From: Rhizobium sp. 2MFCol3.1
GTDB taxonomy: Bacteria > Pseudomonadota > Alphaproteobacteria > Rhizobiales > Rhizobiaceae
DNA length: 64,000 nucleotides
Assembly: GCF_000377565.1 (NCBI RefSeq)
Contig: NZ_KB898365.1
Location: 104,388-168,387, forward strand
Direction of reading: 5' to 3'
The translations under genes and the position numbers were made by a program. Positions 8,792 to 17,297 of the stretch are shown piece by piece; the first letter of the stretch is position 1, and the number at the start of each line of letters is the position of its first letter. The notes beneath the pieces were generated by a model. The model was not told where the DNA came from. It ran no database searches and worked only from the letters and a program-made list of their open reading frames with translations.

Positions 8792-9715
8792 CTAGCCCGA
8801 AAATGGAGACATTGACGGATCACGGGCTGCCGAACCTGCGGTCCAGACGCTCTCGGTGAACAAGTCATCCGTCGTTGGTGCCAACGGCACGACCTCAGAG
8901 ACAGCTCTCCGACTACGCGGCTCAGCCCCACCGAGACGATTACGGATTATATCGACATATTCGGGAGCTCTCTCGACCAGCACCGACTTTCGATCCAAGC
9001 GGTTGCAGACAGCTCCGACAGTGCCTGATCCTGCGAAGGGATCGAGAACGGTCTGACCGGGTTTGGTCAGGCTCCTTACAAAACGCTCGACCAACTCTTC
9101 GGGAAACTGGCAGGGGTGGCTGGTTTTCTCGGGGTGTCGGTTTTTCACGTTGGAGATGTCCCAAACATCACCGGGGTTTTTCCCTAGCGGGTTTCCGCTC
9201 AGTTCACCCTTGTTTGGCCCTTTATAGTGCCGCTTGTTGGGATACTTCTGAGGGACGCGAATGCTGTCCAGATCGAAGTGATAGTCGTCCGACTTCGTGG
9301 CCCACACAATCGTTTCGTGGCGGCCCGAAAGGCGCCTTGTGCAGTGCATGCCATGGCCGAACGTCCAGACCACGCGACTTCTGATTTTCATCCCAAGGCT
9401 GCGGAAAATGGGGATGACGATGCTGTCCAGCGGGACGATTTCTCCGGCGGCCACCCAGTTTCCAACTTGCCAGCAAATTGAACCGTTTTCACCGAGAAGC
9501 CGGAAGCACTCGTCAATTATGGTGGTTTGGAAGTCTACATACGCGTCGAGCGCGGCGCGCTTCTCATAAGCTTTGCCGATATTGTACGGCGGGCTCGTTA
9601 TAACGAGGTCTACCGATCCGGTAGGGAGTTTTGGAAGAACTTCGGCGCAGTCATCGGCGTAGAGCGCGCAGAGGCCGATAGCCTCCGCGTTTCCGCGAGC
9701 AGGTTGATTAAGCAT
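8792..9715 (-). CDS. Site-specific DNA methyltransferase (beta-class order, N4C or N6A)
   Basis: The 307-residue enzyme has motif IV (TSPPYNIG) near the N-terminus and the AdoMet-binding motif I (LDPFAGSGTVG) near residue 240. This is the beta-group order, with the target-recognition part between them (about residues 90-200). SPPY is used by N4-cytosine and some N6-adenine methylases, so the base modified is not decided. AAGGA lies upstream of ATG 9715. The stop TAG lies within the CTAG at 8792-8795, so the coding sequence is intact despite the insertions just after it. Downstream before those insertions was the gene now at 5780-6517, suggesting a two-gene modification or restriction-modification unit. 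Confidence 0.85.
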   Translation of the reverse strand: MLNQPARGNAEAIGLCALYADDCAEVLPKLPTGSVDLVITSPPYNIGKAYEKRAALDAYVDFQTTIIDECFRLLGENGSICWQVGNWVAAGEIVPLDSIVIPIFRSLGMKIRSRVVWTFGHGMHCTRRLSGRHETIVWATKSDDYHFDLDSIRVPQKYPNKRHYKGPNKGELSGNPLGKNPGDVWDISNVKNRHPEKTSHPCQFPEELVERFVRSLTKPGQTVLDPFAGSGTVGAVCNRLDRKSVLVERAPEYVDIIRNRLGGAEPRSRRAVSEVVPLAPTTDDLFTESVWTAGSAARDPSMSPFSG

Positions 9716-10276
9716 GAAGATTTGATTTCCTTAGGCCGGGACACCGTCCCAACGGATTGATGTATCAATGGTCATCTGAATTTTCGCGATGCTCAAGCCC
9801 CTGATAGAAAAAATCGACAAGCTGCCTTGACGGGCTGGTCGGGCGCAACAAACTGCGGTGAAGTCTTCTTCCACCAGCGTTCGAAAAATACCGAATGCTT
9901 ATGCGCTGGTTGAGAATTTGGGCTATGTACTGCTGACATTTGCAGGCGAACGGGGAGCGATACAGATAGCCAGTCAACGCTTGAAACGTGAGAACTGGCG
10001 CAGTCTCGCAGTACTTGCGCTCGCCGGAAAGGGCGCGCCTTAGTACGATGCGCGTTGCCGTCGCAACGCTCAGAGGATGCTTCATGCTCGAAAAGGAGCT
10101 AGCAGGTCATTACTCGCACGAGCACTGCGATACGTGGGAGGTCCGCTTGGGATTCATCGTTGGGCTATCCTAATCCTATGGGATTTGACAAGCCAGGTTC
10201 TTCGGCGTCTCAGAACGGTTTGGAACCCCTTGGCGTAAGCCCGCTCCCATTGCGCCGGTGGAAGTTTGAGGTGACG
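9716..10276. other. Intergenic region without a convincing gene
   Basis: Several open frames overlap on both strands here (for example 9858-10043 plus, 9765-10085 minus), but none has a good ribosome site or a protein-like composition that wins over its opposite. I see no repeat, hairpin or promoter that I can defend. Confidence 0.4.
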
Positions 10277-10669
10277 ATGACGGAAGCATCAATGTGGAGA
10301 CAGAAAACCATGCAGCATCCATCATCGTTCATGGGGGAGAACTCGACAGCCGCATCATTCATACTGAAATGCATGAAGCTTTCGGAAGAGCGCGGCGCTT
10401 ATCACGTACTCGCGACTAGATTTCGCGAAAATGACGCGGAGCTCCGGGCGACTGCGACACCCGAAGAACTCTCCGAGTACGAGCGTTTGAAAGTGCGCGC
10501 AGCATCTGCATTCCGGTTCGAGCAAAAGCATGGGCGCGGATCACTATTAAGGATGGACCATCCGCTCAATCGCGAGCTCATCACTACAGGCGTGATCAAA
10601 CTCGCTCAGGTCGTCGGGCCGGTCGATACGCCTGGTACTGTGTTCGTGGGACGCAGCGCCGGATTGTGA
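10277..10669 (+). CDS. Hypothetical helical protein
   Basis: This 130-residue protein starts at ATG 10277, chosen for the GAGGTG ribosome site. The middle (MKLSEERGAYHVLATRFREN, then EELSEYERLKVRAASAFRFEQ) is helical and charged; no family was recognised. Its 3' end overlaps the convergent gene at 10606-10995 by 64 bases, so the last 20 residues of one of the two may not be native. Confidence 0.5.
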   Translation: MTEASMWRQKTMQHPSSFMGENSTAASFILKCMKLSEERGAYHVLATRFRENDAELRATATPEELSEYERLKVRAASAFRFEQKHGRGSLLRMDHPLNRELITTGVIKLAQVVGPVDTPGTVFVGRSAGL

Positions 10670-10995
10670 TCCCACCAGTCTTCCCATGCTGCGTCTGCAG
10701 CAGCTTCTGGAGTAGCATAGACGCCCGGCAGTATTCCGTAGGGCCCCCAAACAATAATTCCCAAAATTTTTCCGGTCCGGTCGAAATCTACGAAGAAGTG
10801 ATATCCAGCTGGCCCGCCTGATAGCGCTCGCCACGCATATCTACGTTTGTCGACATTAGCCCAGTCTTTCTTAGGCACATCAGTGGCCAAGAGAGCTTGG
10901 ACTTCATCGATGTAGGGAAAGAAGCGTACTTCGTTGCCATCGTGGAGTGCCCAGCATAGCACGCCAGCATTGTTTAATTGTAGCAAGGTTGTCAT
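10606..10995 (-). CDS. Hypothetical soluble protein
   Basis: This 129-residue protein has a good ribosome site (GGAG, seven bases before ATG 10995) and a folded-looking mix of hydrophobic and aromatic residues: YHFFVDFDRTGKILGIIVWGPYG, then an Ala/Trp-rich helix (AADAAWEDWWDHN). The family was not recognised. Convergent with the gene at 10277. Confidence 0.55.
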   Translation of the reverse strand: MTTLLQLNNAGVLCWALHDGNEVRFFPYIDEVQALLATDVPKKDWANVDKRRYAWRALSGGPAGYHFFVDFDRTGKILGIIVWGPYGILPGVYATPEAAADAAWEDWWDHNPALRPTNTVPGVSTGPTT

Positions 10996-11171
10996 GCGAA
11001 ATCTCCATTTGCTGGAAACCCGTGTAACGCTGACAAATTATCACCCGATTGATATCCTTACTAAACTTCAAACGATCGAGTGGGCTTAAAGACAGACTCA
11101 ATGTCGAGTGACCTGCCACCGCGAATTTCCTCCAGAATGCATTAGAGTCCAACCCATTAAAGGACGGACGC

Positions 11172-11602
11172 ATGAAGAAGCAGCGTTTTACGGAAGAGCA
11201 GGTTATTGCGGTATTGAAGGAGCAGGAGGCTGGCGCGAAGGAGGCCGACCTTTGCCGCAGGCATGGAATGCAGAAGCAACTTTTTGTAACTGGAAAGCCA
11301 AATACGGCGGCATGGAGGTCTCTGAGGCGAAGCGGCTGAAGGCGCTTGAGGACGAGAACGCCAGGCTGAAGAAGCTGCTCGCCGAACAGATGCTTGACGC
11401 GGCCGCCCTCCGCGAGCTTCTCCAAAAAATGGTAGCGCCCGCCGCCAAGCGTGAAGCCGTCACGCACCTGAAGACCGTCATGGGGCTTTCGGAACGGCGG
11501 GCCTGCCCGATCATATCTGCCGATCGCAAGACGATCCGTTACCAGTCGAACCGACCTGTGGCGACCGAATTTCGAGCAAGGCTGCGCGAGACGCCACCAT
11601 GA
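11172..11602 (+). pseudogene. Remnant of IS3-family (IS407-group) transposase
   Basis: The frame from ATG 11172 opens with MKKQRFTEEQVIAVLKEQEAG, the usual IS407-group OrfA start. A one-base deletion near 11275 moves the reading into another frame, which then continues with YGGMEVSEAKRLKALEDEN and KREAVTHLKTVMGLSERRAC, fusing what are normally OrfA and the start of OrfB. The catalytic domain is missing. This is a decayed fragment with no functional transposase. Confidence 0.85.
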
Positions 11603-11794
11603 GGCTCCCCTCTGGCTGGCCACGTCGGCTCACTGCCAGCCGTGCCGTGGCTTCGATCACGGCTAAGTTCTTGCGTACTCATAAAGCGTAACAATTTTCG
11701 CTGGCGCACTAACGATGCGATCTCCTAACTGCAAGGCATATGCTGATTAGTGACCTGCACCAGCGCCACTCCGACGACTGATGCAGGTTATTTG

Positions 11795-13099
11795 TCACTT
11801 TGAGGCGGCGGCCAGCTGTTGCGGGCTCAGGCGCAGGGCAGCGGCGCGGCGGTGCCCTTCGAGTTGCTCCGTCGCGCTCTGACGAACGGCGGCCGGAGCT
11901 ACAGCTGCAACGCCCTTCTCCTCAAGCCATTGATGCGTCGCCACCTTGACGTAGGAGCCGACCCAAAGACCACCTGTATAACGACCGGCAGCCATCGTCG
12001 GCAGGGTATGGTTCGTCCCGCTGCACTTGTCGGAGTATACCACGCTTGCAAGCTCACCGATGAAGAGCGAACCGTAGTTGCGCAGCTTCTTTGCCGTCGC
12101 CTGCGGATCTTTCGTGTGGACCTGGAGATGCTCAGTCGCGATATAATCGGAGTAGGCAAGCATTGTTGCCTCGTCGTCCACGACCGTGATCTCACCGTAG
12201 TCTTTCCAGGCGACGCCCGCGACACCTGCCGTCGGGAGATCCTCAAGCTGCTTCTCGACTTCGACCAATACGGCCTCGGCAAGTTTGCGATCTGTGGTCA
12301 CCAAGCCAACCCGCGTACGCACGTCGTGCTCGGCCTGCGCAAGAAGGTCGGTGGCGATCATGTCCGCCTTGCCGGTCTCGTCGGCGACGATGAAGATCTC
12401 GCTGGGCCCGGCGAGCTGATCGATGCCGACCTGGCCGAAGACCTGACGCTTAGCTTCGTTGACGAAGGCATTGCCTGGACCGACGATCTTGTCGACCGCT
12501 GGGATGGTCTCGGTGCCGTAGGCCATCGCTGCGATAGCTTGCGCTCCGCCGACCCTGAAGATCCGGTCCGCGCCAGCTAGATGGCAGCCGGCGATCATCG
12601 CAGGGTGGGCGTTCGGCGGCAAGCAAGCGATGACCAGGTCGCAGCCTGCGACCTTTGCGGGCACGATAGTCATGATTGGTGCAGAGAGTAGGGGATAGCG
12701 GCCACCCGGGACGTAGCAGCCGACAACTTCGATCGGGATAACCCGGTGGCCGAGATGGACCCCGGGAAGCGTTTCGATCTCCAGCGGCAGCATCGTCTTC
12801 AGCTGTGCTTCCGCAAACTTGCGAACGTTTGCGATGGCGAACTCGGTGTCTTCTCGCGTCTGGGGATCAAGATCGGCGAGAGCTTTCAACTTCTCCTCTT
12901 CGGTCACCTCGAACTGCGCGACGTCCGCCTTATCGAATTTGGCGGAGTAATCACGGACGGCTGCATCGCCGCGTGCGCGAACGTTTGCAATGATTTCTTT
13001 CACCGTCGCTTCAACAGGCGCGTTGTCGGAGACCGCGTCGCGAGTTGGTTCCTTGATCTGAGTGAATTTGCCCTTCAGGGCGTCGAGCCGCGATGTCAT
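11795..13099 (-). CDS. Histidinol dehydrogenase-family enzyme (catabolic HisD paralogue, possibly HpsN-like)
   Basis: The 434-residue protein spans the whole HisD fold. It has the GCYVPGGRYPL loop, the VGPGNAFVNEAKRQVFG nucleotide region, AGPSEIFIVAD, the zinc-ligand area LLAQAEHD, the catalytic YIATEHLQVHT, and SGTNHTLPTMAAGRYTGGL. An AGGAGA ribosome site fixes ATG 13099. It is not in a his operon. It is divergent from an XRE-cupin regulator and a polyamine-type importer, so a catabolic role is more likely than histidine synthesis. HisD paralogues such as sulfopropanediol 3-dehydrogenase (HpsN) oxidise small diols or amino alcohols in such settings; the actual substrate is not shown by the sequence. 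Confidence 0.8.
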   Translation of the reverse strand: MTSRLDALKGKFTQIKEPTRDAVSDNAPVEATVKEIIANVRARGDAAVRDYSAKFDKADVAQFEVTEEEKLKALADLDPQTREDTEFAIANVRKFAEAQLKTMLPLEIETLPGVHLGHRVIPIEVVGCYVPGGRYPLLSAPIMTIVPAKVAGCDLVIACLPPNAHPAMIAGCHLAGADRIFRVGGAQAIAAMAYGTETIPAVDKIVGPGNAFVNEAKRQVFGQVGIDQLAGPSEIFIVADETGKADMIATDLLAQAEHDVRTRVGLVTTDRKLAEAVLVEVEKQLEDLPTAGVAGVAWKDYGEITVVDDEATMLAYSDYIATEHLQVHTKDPQATAKKLRNYGSLFIGELASVVYSDKCSGTNHTLPTMAAGRYTGGLWVGSYVKVATHQWLEEKGVAAVAPAAVRQSATEQLEGHRRAAALRLSPQQLAAASK

Positions 13100-13147
13100 G
13101 GGGATCTCCTGTGTGCGTCGCGAGAACCATCCTCCACTCAGGTACGC

Positions 13148-13177
13148 TATACAATTGCCGACTAGACAGCTGTCCAG
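13148..13177 (-). promoter_or_regulatory. Promoter of the HisD-like gene with overlapping palindrome
   Basis: Read on the minus strand: -35 TGGACA (13171-13176), a 17-base spacer, and -10 TGTATA (13148-13153). The -35 box lies in an almost perfect palindrome CTAGACAGCTGTCCAG (13162-13177, one mismatched pair). This is a good place for an operator of the divergent XRE-cupin regulator, which is an inference. Confidence 0.6.
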
Positions 13178-13279
13178 TATTTTCACCACCGATGTGCCGA
13201 GCTGCCCATCAGCAGTGGGCGAGGCCGCCGGTCAATGACGTTGTCCTCTTGCCCGGAACCATGGAGTTAGAGGAAACGA

Positions 13280-13828
13280 ATGCCCAAGATTGGAAGCAAG
13301 CTCAAGGAACTGCGTCGGCGACGTGATCTTGGGGTTAGAGAGCTAGCCGCGCGCTCCGGCATTTCGCACTCGACCATTTCGCTGATCGAGCGCGATCGGA
13401 TGAGTCCGTCGATAGATACCTTGGGAGCTGTGCTCGATGCGCTTGGCACGACCTTACCGGGTTTCTTTTCCGATCTTCAGTCAAGCTTGCCGTACACACC
13501 GTTTTACGGAGCTCAAGACCTCGTAGAGATTGGGAAAGTCGACACAATCTCATATCGCGTCATTGGTTTGGATCATCCTAATCGACAACTGCTTATGCTT
13601 CACGAGCGCTACGCGGCAGGCGCGGACTCAGGCGAGGCGTTTACCCACGCCGCACAAGAGGCGGGGATGGTGCTGTCCGGAGCGGTGGAGGTCACGGTCG
13701 GGGGGCAACAAAAAGTGCTGAGGGCTGGCGATGGCTACTATTTCGATAGCCGACTCCCCCATCGCTTCCGAAACGTCAATGACGGCGAAAGCGAGATATT
13801 GAGCGCCATCACGCCACCCACGTACTGA
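13280..13828 (+). CDS. XRE-cupin transcriptional regulator
   Basis: Residues 1-65 are an XRE helix-turn-helix (LRRRRDLGVRELAARSGISH...LIERDRMSPSIDTL). Residues about 110-180 form a cupin-2 barrel (GMVLSGAVEVTVGG; LRAGDGYYFDSRLPHRFRN). This is the PuuR/SutR-like layout, where the cupin senses a small molecule linked to the controlled pathway. GAGGAA precedes ATG 13280. Its position between the HisD-like gene and the importer suggests it controls both. Confidence 0.85.
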   Translation: MPKIGSKLKELRRRRDLGVRELAARSGISHSTISLIERDRMSPSIDTLGAVLDALGTTLPGFFSDLQSSLPYTPFYGAQDLVEIGKVDTISYRVIGLDHPNRQLLMLHERYAAGADSGEAFTHAAQEAGMVLSGAVEVTVGGQQKVLRAGDGYYFDSRLPHRFRNVNDGESEILSAITPPTY

Positions 13829-13946
13829 CACCATGATGTCGGCCTAACCAGCGGTGAGAATATTCACCACACAGCGCTGGCTGCCTTCCAAAACATATGA
13901 AACGTGGTTTGCTACCGCCGTTCAAGCTTAACAAGGGGAACGTAAA

Positions 13947-14987
13947 ATGAAACTCCTTCAAATATCGCTCATCGCTTCAACTGTTCTGGTGAGCGGCGTT
14001 CTCGCTGCCCAGGCGCGCGACCTGACAGTTGTGTCTTGGGGCGGAAATTTCCAGGACGCGCAGCGCAAGATTTTCTTCGAAACCTACGCCAAGGAAAGCG
14101 GCAAGCCGGTTCTCGACGAGAGCTGGGACGGCGGCTATGGCGTCCTTCAGGCGAAGGTCAAGGCGGGCACGCCTAACTGGGATGTCGTGGAAGTCGAATC
14201 CGAGGAACTGGCGCTCGGCTGCGCCGATGGCATCTACGAAAAGATCGACTGGGAGAAGATGGGCGGCAAAGAGGCCTTTTTGCCTGCCGCAGTCAGCGAT
14301 TGCGGCGTCGGCAACATCGTCTGGTCCACCGGGCTTTCGTATGATGCCGACAAGTTGAAAGAGGCTCCCAAGACCTGGGCGGACTTCTGGGACACCAAGA
14401 AGTTTCCCGGCAAACGCGGTTTCCGCAAGGGGCCGAAGTATGCGCTAGAGTTCGCGCTCATGGCGGACGGCGTTCCTGCAGACCAGGTTTACGAGGTTCT
14501 CAAAGGCGAAGGCGGTGTAGACCGCGCGTTCAAAAAGCTGGACGAGCTGAAGAAGGATATCGTTTGGTGGGACGCGGGCGCGCAGCCGCTTCAGCTTCTC
14601 TCTTCTGGCCAGGTCGTCATGACGGCTGCGTACAACGGCCGTATCACCGGCATCAATCGCTCGGAAGGCAAGCACTTCGGCTTCGTGTTTCCGGGCAGCG
14701 TCTACGCGATCGACAGCTGGGTGATCCTGAAGGATGCTCCCAATAAAGACGCCGGCATGGACTTCATCGCTTATGCGAGCAAGGCGGAAAATCAGGCAAA
14801 GCTTCCTGAATACATCGCCTATGGTCTTCCCAACCTCGGCGCAGCCAAGCTGGTGCCCGAAAAGTACCGCGAGGAGTCCCCGACCTCCGAGGAAAACCTC
14901 AAGGGTGCAATTCCCCTCGATGTTGACTTCTGGACCGATAATTCAGAAGAGCTCACACAGCGTTTCAACGCTTGGCTTAGCCAGTAA
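13947..14987 (+). CDS. ABC transporter substrate-binding protein, PotD/PotF family
   Basis: This 346-residue periplasmic protein has a clean signal peptide (MKLLQISLIASTVLVSGVLAAQA, cleaved near residue 23) and the family opening LTVVSWGGNFQDAQRKIFFETY. It also has YDADKLKEAPKTWADFWDTKKFPGKR and the C-terminal FIAYASKAENQAK...YGLPN. Such proteins bind polyamines or related cationic or amino-alcohol solutes; the ligand is not decided here. It is the first gene of a four-gene importer operon with an AAGGGG ribosome site, and a hairpin follows it. Confidence 0.88.
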   Translation: MKLLQISLIASTVLVSGVLAAQARDLTVVSWGGNFQDAQRKIFFETYAKESGKPVLDESWDGGYGVLQAKVKAGTPNWDVVEVESEELALGCADGIYEKIDWEKMGGKEAFLPAAVSDCGVGNIVWSTGLSYDADKLKEAPKTWADFWDTKKFPGKRGFRKGPKYALEFALMADGVPADQVYEVLKGEGGVDRAFKKLDELKKDIVWWDAGAQPLQLLSSGQVVMTAAYNGRITGINRSEGKHFGFVFPGSVYAIDSWVILKDAPNKDAGMDFIAYASKAENQAKLPEYIAYGLPNLGAAKLVPEKYREESPTSEENLKGAIPLDVDFWTDNSEELTQRFNAWLSQ

Positions 14988-14995
14988 CAGCAAGC

Positions 14996-15018
14996 AGGGG
15001 CCTTTTCGGAAGGCCCCT
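14996..15018 (+). promoter_or_regulatory. Intra-operon hairpin after the binding-protein gene
   Basis: A perfect 9-bp stem (AGGGGCCTT / AAGGCCCCT) with a 5-base loop lies just after the binding-protein stop, with no T-run. Such hairpins commonly protect the upstream message and allow more binding protein than membrane subunits. Confidence 0.6.
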
Positions 15019-15057
15019 CTACGCTCGAACTAACGAGCGTCCCGGAGAAGAAATTCG

Positions 15058-16122
15058 ATGTCCAACCCCTTCATCCAATTTGACAAGGTCAGTAAAGCGT
15101 TTGGCATTGTCACCGTTGTCGACGACCTCGATCTTTCCATCGCGAAAGGCGAGTTCGTCAGCATGCTCGGACCTTCCGGTTCAGGCAAGACAACCTTGCT
15201 GATGATGCTGGCGGGCTTCGAGACGCCGACAAGCGGTTCCATCTCCGTTGGCGGCAAACGCGTCGACGCTCTCCCGCCTTATCGTCGAAACATGGGCGTC
15301 GTGTTCCAGAATTATGCTTTGTTTCCCCACATGACGGTGGCCGAGAATGTCGCGTTCCCTCTCAAGATGCGCGGCGTCGCTCGTGCTGAGATGAACGAGC
15401 GGGTTTCGAAGGCGCTGGACATGGTGCAACTCGCTGCTTTCCATGATCGCAAGCCAATCCAACTCTCCGGCGGGCAGCAGCAGCGTGTGGCACTCGCCCG
15501 TGCCCTCGTTTTCGAGCCCGAGGTGGTCCTGATGGATGAACCGCTCGGTGCGCTCGACAAAAAGCTGCGGGAGCAGATGCAGTTGGACATTCGAGACATC
15601 CACCGCCGCTTGGGGCTGACCATCGTCTTTGTGACGCATGACCAGAGCGAAGCGCTGACGATGTCGGACAGGATTGCCATCTTCAATCACGGCAAGATCG
15701 AGCAGATTGGCACTCCCCTGCAGATTTACGATCATCCCAGAACTCAGTTTGTTGCCCAATTTATTGGAGAGACCAATCTCCTATCTGGAAAGGTCAGCAA
15801 GTCCGAAAACGGCCTGCTCACCCTTCGCCTCGAAGGCGGCGCTCATCTCGAGGCTGTTTCGGAAGCCAATGTGAATGTCGGCACACAGGTCAAGATATCC
15901 GTACGGCCGGAGCGGATCGCTGTAGATGCAGGTAGTCCATCGGCGAACTCGCTGGACGCGACCGTTACCGATGTTGTCTATCACGGCGACCATCTTCAGG
16001 TTCGCACCCGCCACAACGGGAGCGACCTGATTATAAAGGCCAACCGGAATTTGCCGCCACCAAGCATTGGCGACCGCGTGACTCTGTCCTTCAACCCAAA
16101 TCAGTGCTGGATTGTCGCATGA
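15058..16122 (+). CDS. ABC transporter ATPase, PotA-type
   Basis: This 354-residue cytoplasmic ATPase has Walker A GPSGSGKTT, Q-loop VFQNYALFPHMTV, signature LSGGQQQRVALARAL, Walker B VVLMDEPLGALD and H-loop FVTHDQSEA. A C-terminal TOBE-type beta domain covers about residues 240-354. It powers the importer formed by the next two genes. Its stop overlaps the next start in ATGA. Confidence 0.92.
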   Translation: MSNPFIQFDKVSKAFGIVTVVDDLDLSIAKGEFVSMLGPSGSGKTTLLMMLAGFETPTSGSISVGGKRVDALPPYRRNMGVVFQNYALFPHMTVAENVAFPLKMRGVARAEMNERVSKALDMVQLAAFHDRKPIQLSGGQQQRVALARALVFEPEVVLMDEPLGALDKKLREQMQLDIRDIHRRLGLTIVFVTHDQSEALTMSDRIAIFNHGKIEQIGTPLQIYDHPRTQFVAQFIGETNLLSGKVSKSENGLLTLRLEGGAHLEAVSEANVNVGTQVKISVRPERIAVDAGSPSANSLDATVTDVVYHGDHLQVRTRHNGSDLIIKANRNLPPPSIGDRVTLSFNPNQCWIVA

Positions 16123-17297
16123 CGGACAGTTGGCTCTGGAAGCAAGGAAAGTCGTCCGCCCTTGTCGCTCCGCTCGCTTTGTTCCTTCTTTTCTTCTTCG
16201 TGCTGCCCCTTGGCACAATGATGCGCTCGGCCGTTTCTGATCCGGTCGCATCGCGAGCGTTGCCTACTATCTCGTCGGCGTTGAAAGGCTGGGACCGATC
16301 AAGTGCGCCGGGCCCCGAGGCCCAGACGGCGCTTGCCGGGGATCTGCGAGGCATAACAGACGATGAGCTCTTCGGGGATCTTGTCCGCCGCCTCAACAGC
16401 GCGAAGTCGGGATTTCGAACTCTGATGAGTAAGACGAGGGCCGCTCTGTCGGCGGATACGGCGCTCAGCGATCTCACATCGGTCGACAAGCGCTGGTCTG
16501 ATCCCAGCTTCTGGGTCGCAATTCAGGAAGCCGCGAGTTCGCCCACGACAGACCGAAACCTTCTTGCGGCGGTCGACCTCATGAGGGACGCAAACGGATC
16601 GATCACAAACGTCCCGCCGGGCTCTTCTGCAAACCGCGACACACTCATTCGCACTCTGATAACAGCAGCGACCGTCACGATCTGCTGCGCGTTGCTGGGC
16701 ATGCCGTTCGCCATGGTCGCCGCCTCCGTCACGGGCTGGCGTCGGCAACTGCTCCTCGCAGCGGTGCTGCTGCCTCTGTGGACCTCCCTTCTCGTACGCA
16801 CAGCCGCGTGGTTCATACTGCTTCAGGATAACGGGCTGATAAACTCAACTCTTCAATTCATAGGCTTGACGAGCGGACCTATCCCGTTGATCTTCAATAG
16901 GGTGGGTGTCGTTATCGCGATGACGCACGTGTTGTTGCCGTTTATGGTGCTGCCGATCTTCAGCGTCCTGCTCGGCATACCGAAGAACCTGATGCCCGCT
17001 GCCGCGTCGCTTGGTGCGAACCCCGTCCGCGCTTTCTATCTTGTTCTGTTGCCGCTTTCGCTGCGCGGTGTCGTCTCGGGTTCCTTGCTCGTTTTCATGA
17101 GTGCTCTCGGCTATTACATCACGCCCGCTCTGATCGGCGGCGCTAAAGACCAAATGATAAGCTCGGTCATCGCCTACTACGCGACAGGCGCTGCGAACTG
17201 GGGCATGGCAGGCGCTCTCGGACTGGTCTTGCTTGTAGCAACCATATTGCTCTACGTCATTTATCTACGGCTCTCCATCGAGGAGGCGCGCGCATGA
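16119..17297 (+). CDS. ABC transporter permease, PotB-type, with long insert
   Basis: The start at 16119 overlaps the ATPase stop (ATGA). The 392-residue protein has one N-terminal membrane helix (APLALFLLFFFVLPLGT), then a hydrophilic stretch of about 135 residues. The usual five-helix BPD permease core follows from about residue 175, with the coupling-loop signature AAASLGANPVRAFYLVLLPLS. Typical PotB proteins are near 290 residues, so the insert between helices 1 and 2 is a distinctive periplasmic domain. It pairs with the PotC-type protein that follows. Confidence 0.88.
   Translation: MTDSWLWKQGKSSALVAPLALFLLFFFVLPLGTMMRSAVSDPVASRALPTISSALKGWDRSSAPGPEAQTALAGDLRGITDDELFGDLVRRLNSAKSGFRTLMSKTRAALSADTALSDLTSVDKRWSDPSFWVAIQEAASSPTTDRNLLAAVDLMRDANGSITNVPPGSSANRDTLIRTLITAATVTICCALLGMPFAMVAASVTGWRRQLLLAAVLLPLWTSLLVRTAAWFILLQDNGLINSTLQFIGLTSGPIPLIFNRVGVVIAMTHVLLPFMVLPIFSVLLGIPKNLMPAAASLGANPVRAFYLVLLPLSLRGVVSGSLLVFMSALGYYITPALIGGAKDQMISSVIAYYATGAANWGMAGALGLVLLVATILLYVIYLRLSIEEARA

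Noticed and set aside
9765..10085. Minus-strand ORF of 106 codons and competing plus-strand ORF at 9858
   Set aside because: No ribosome site, no family signature, and both strands are equally open; not enough to call a gene.
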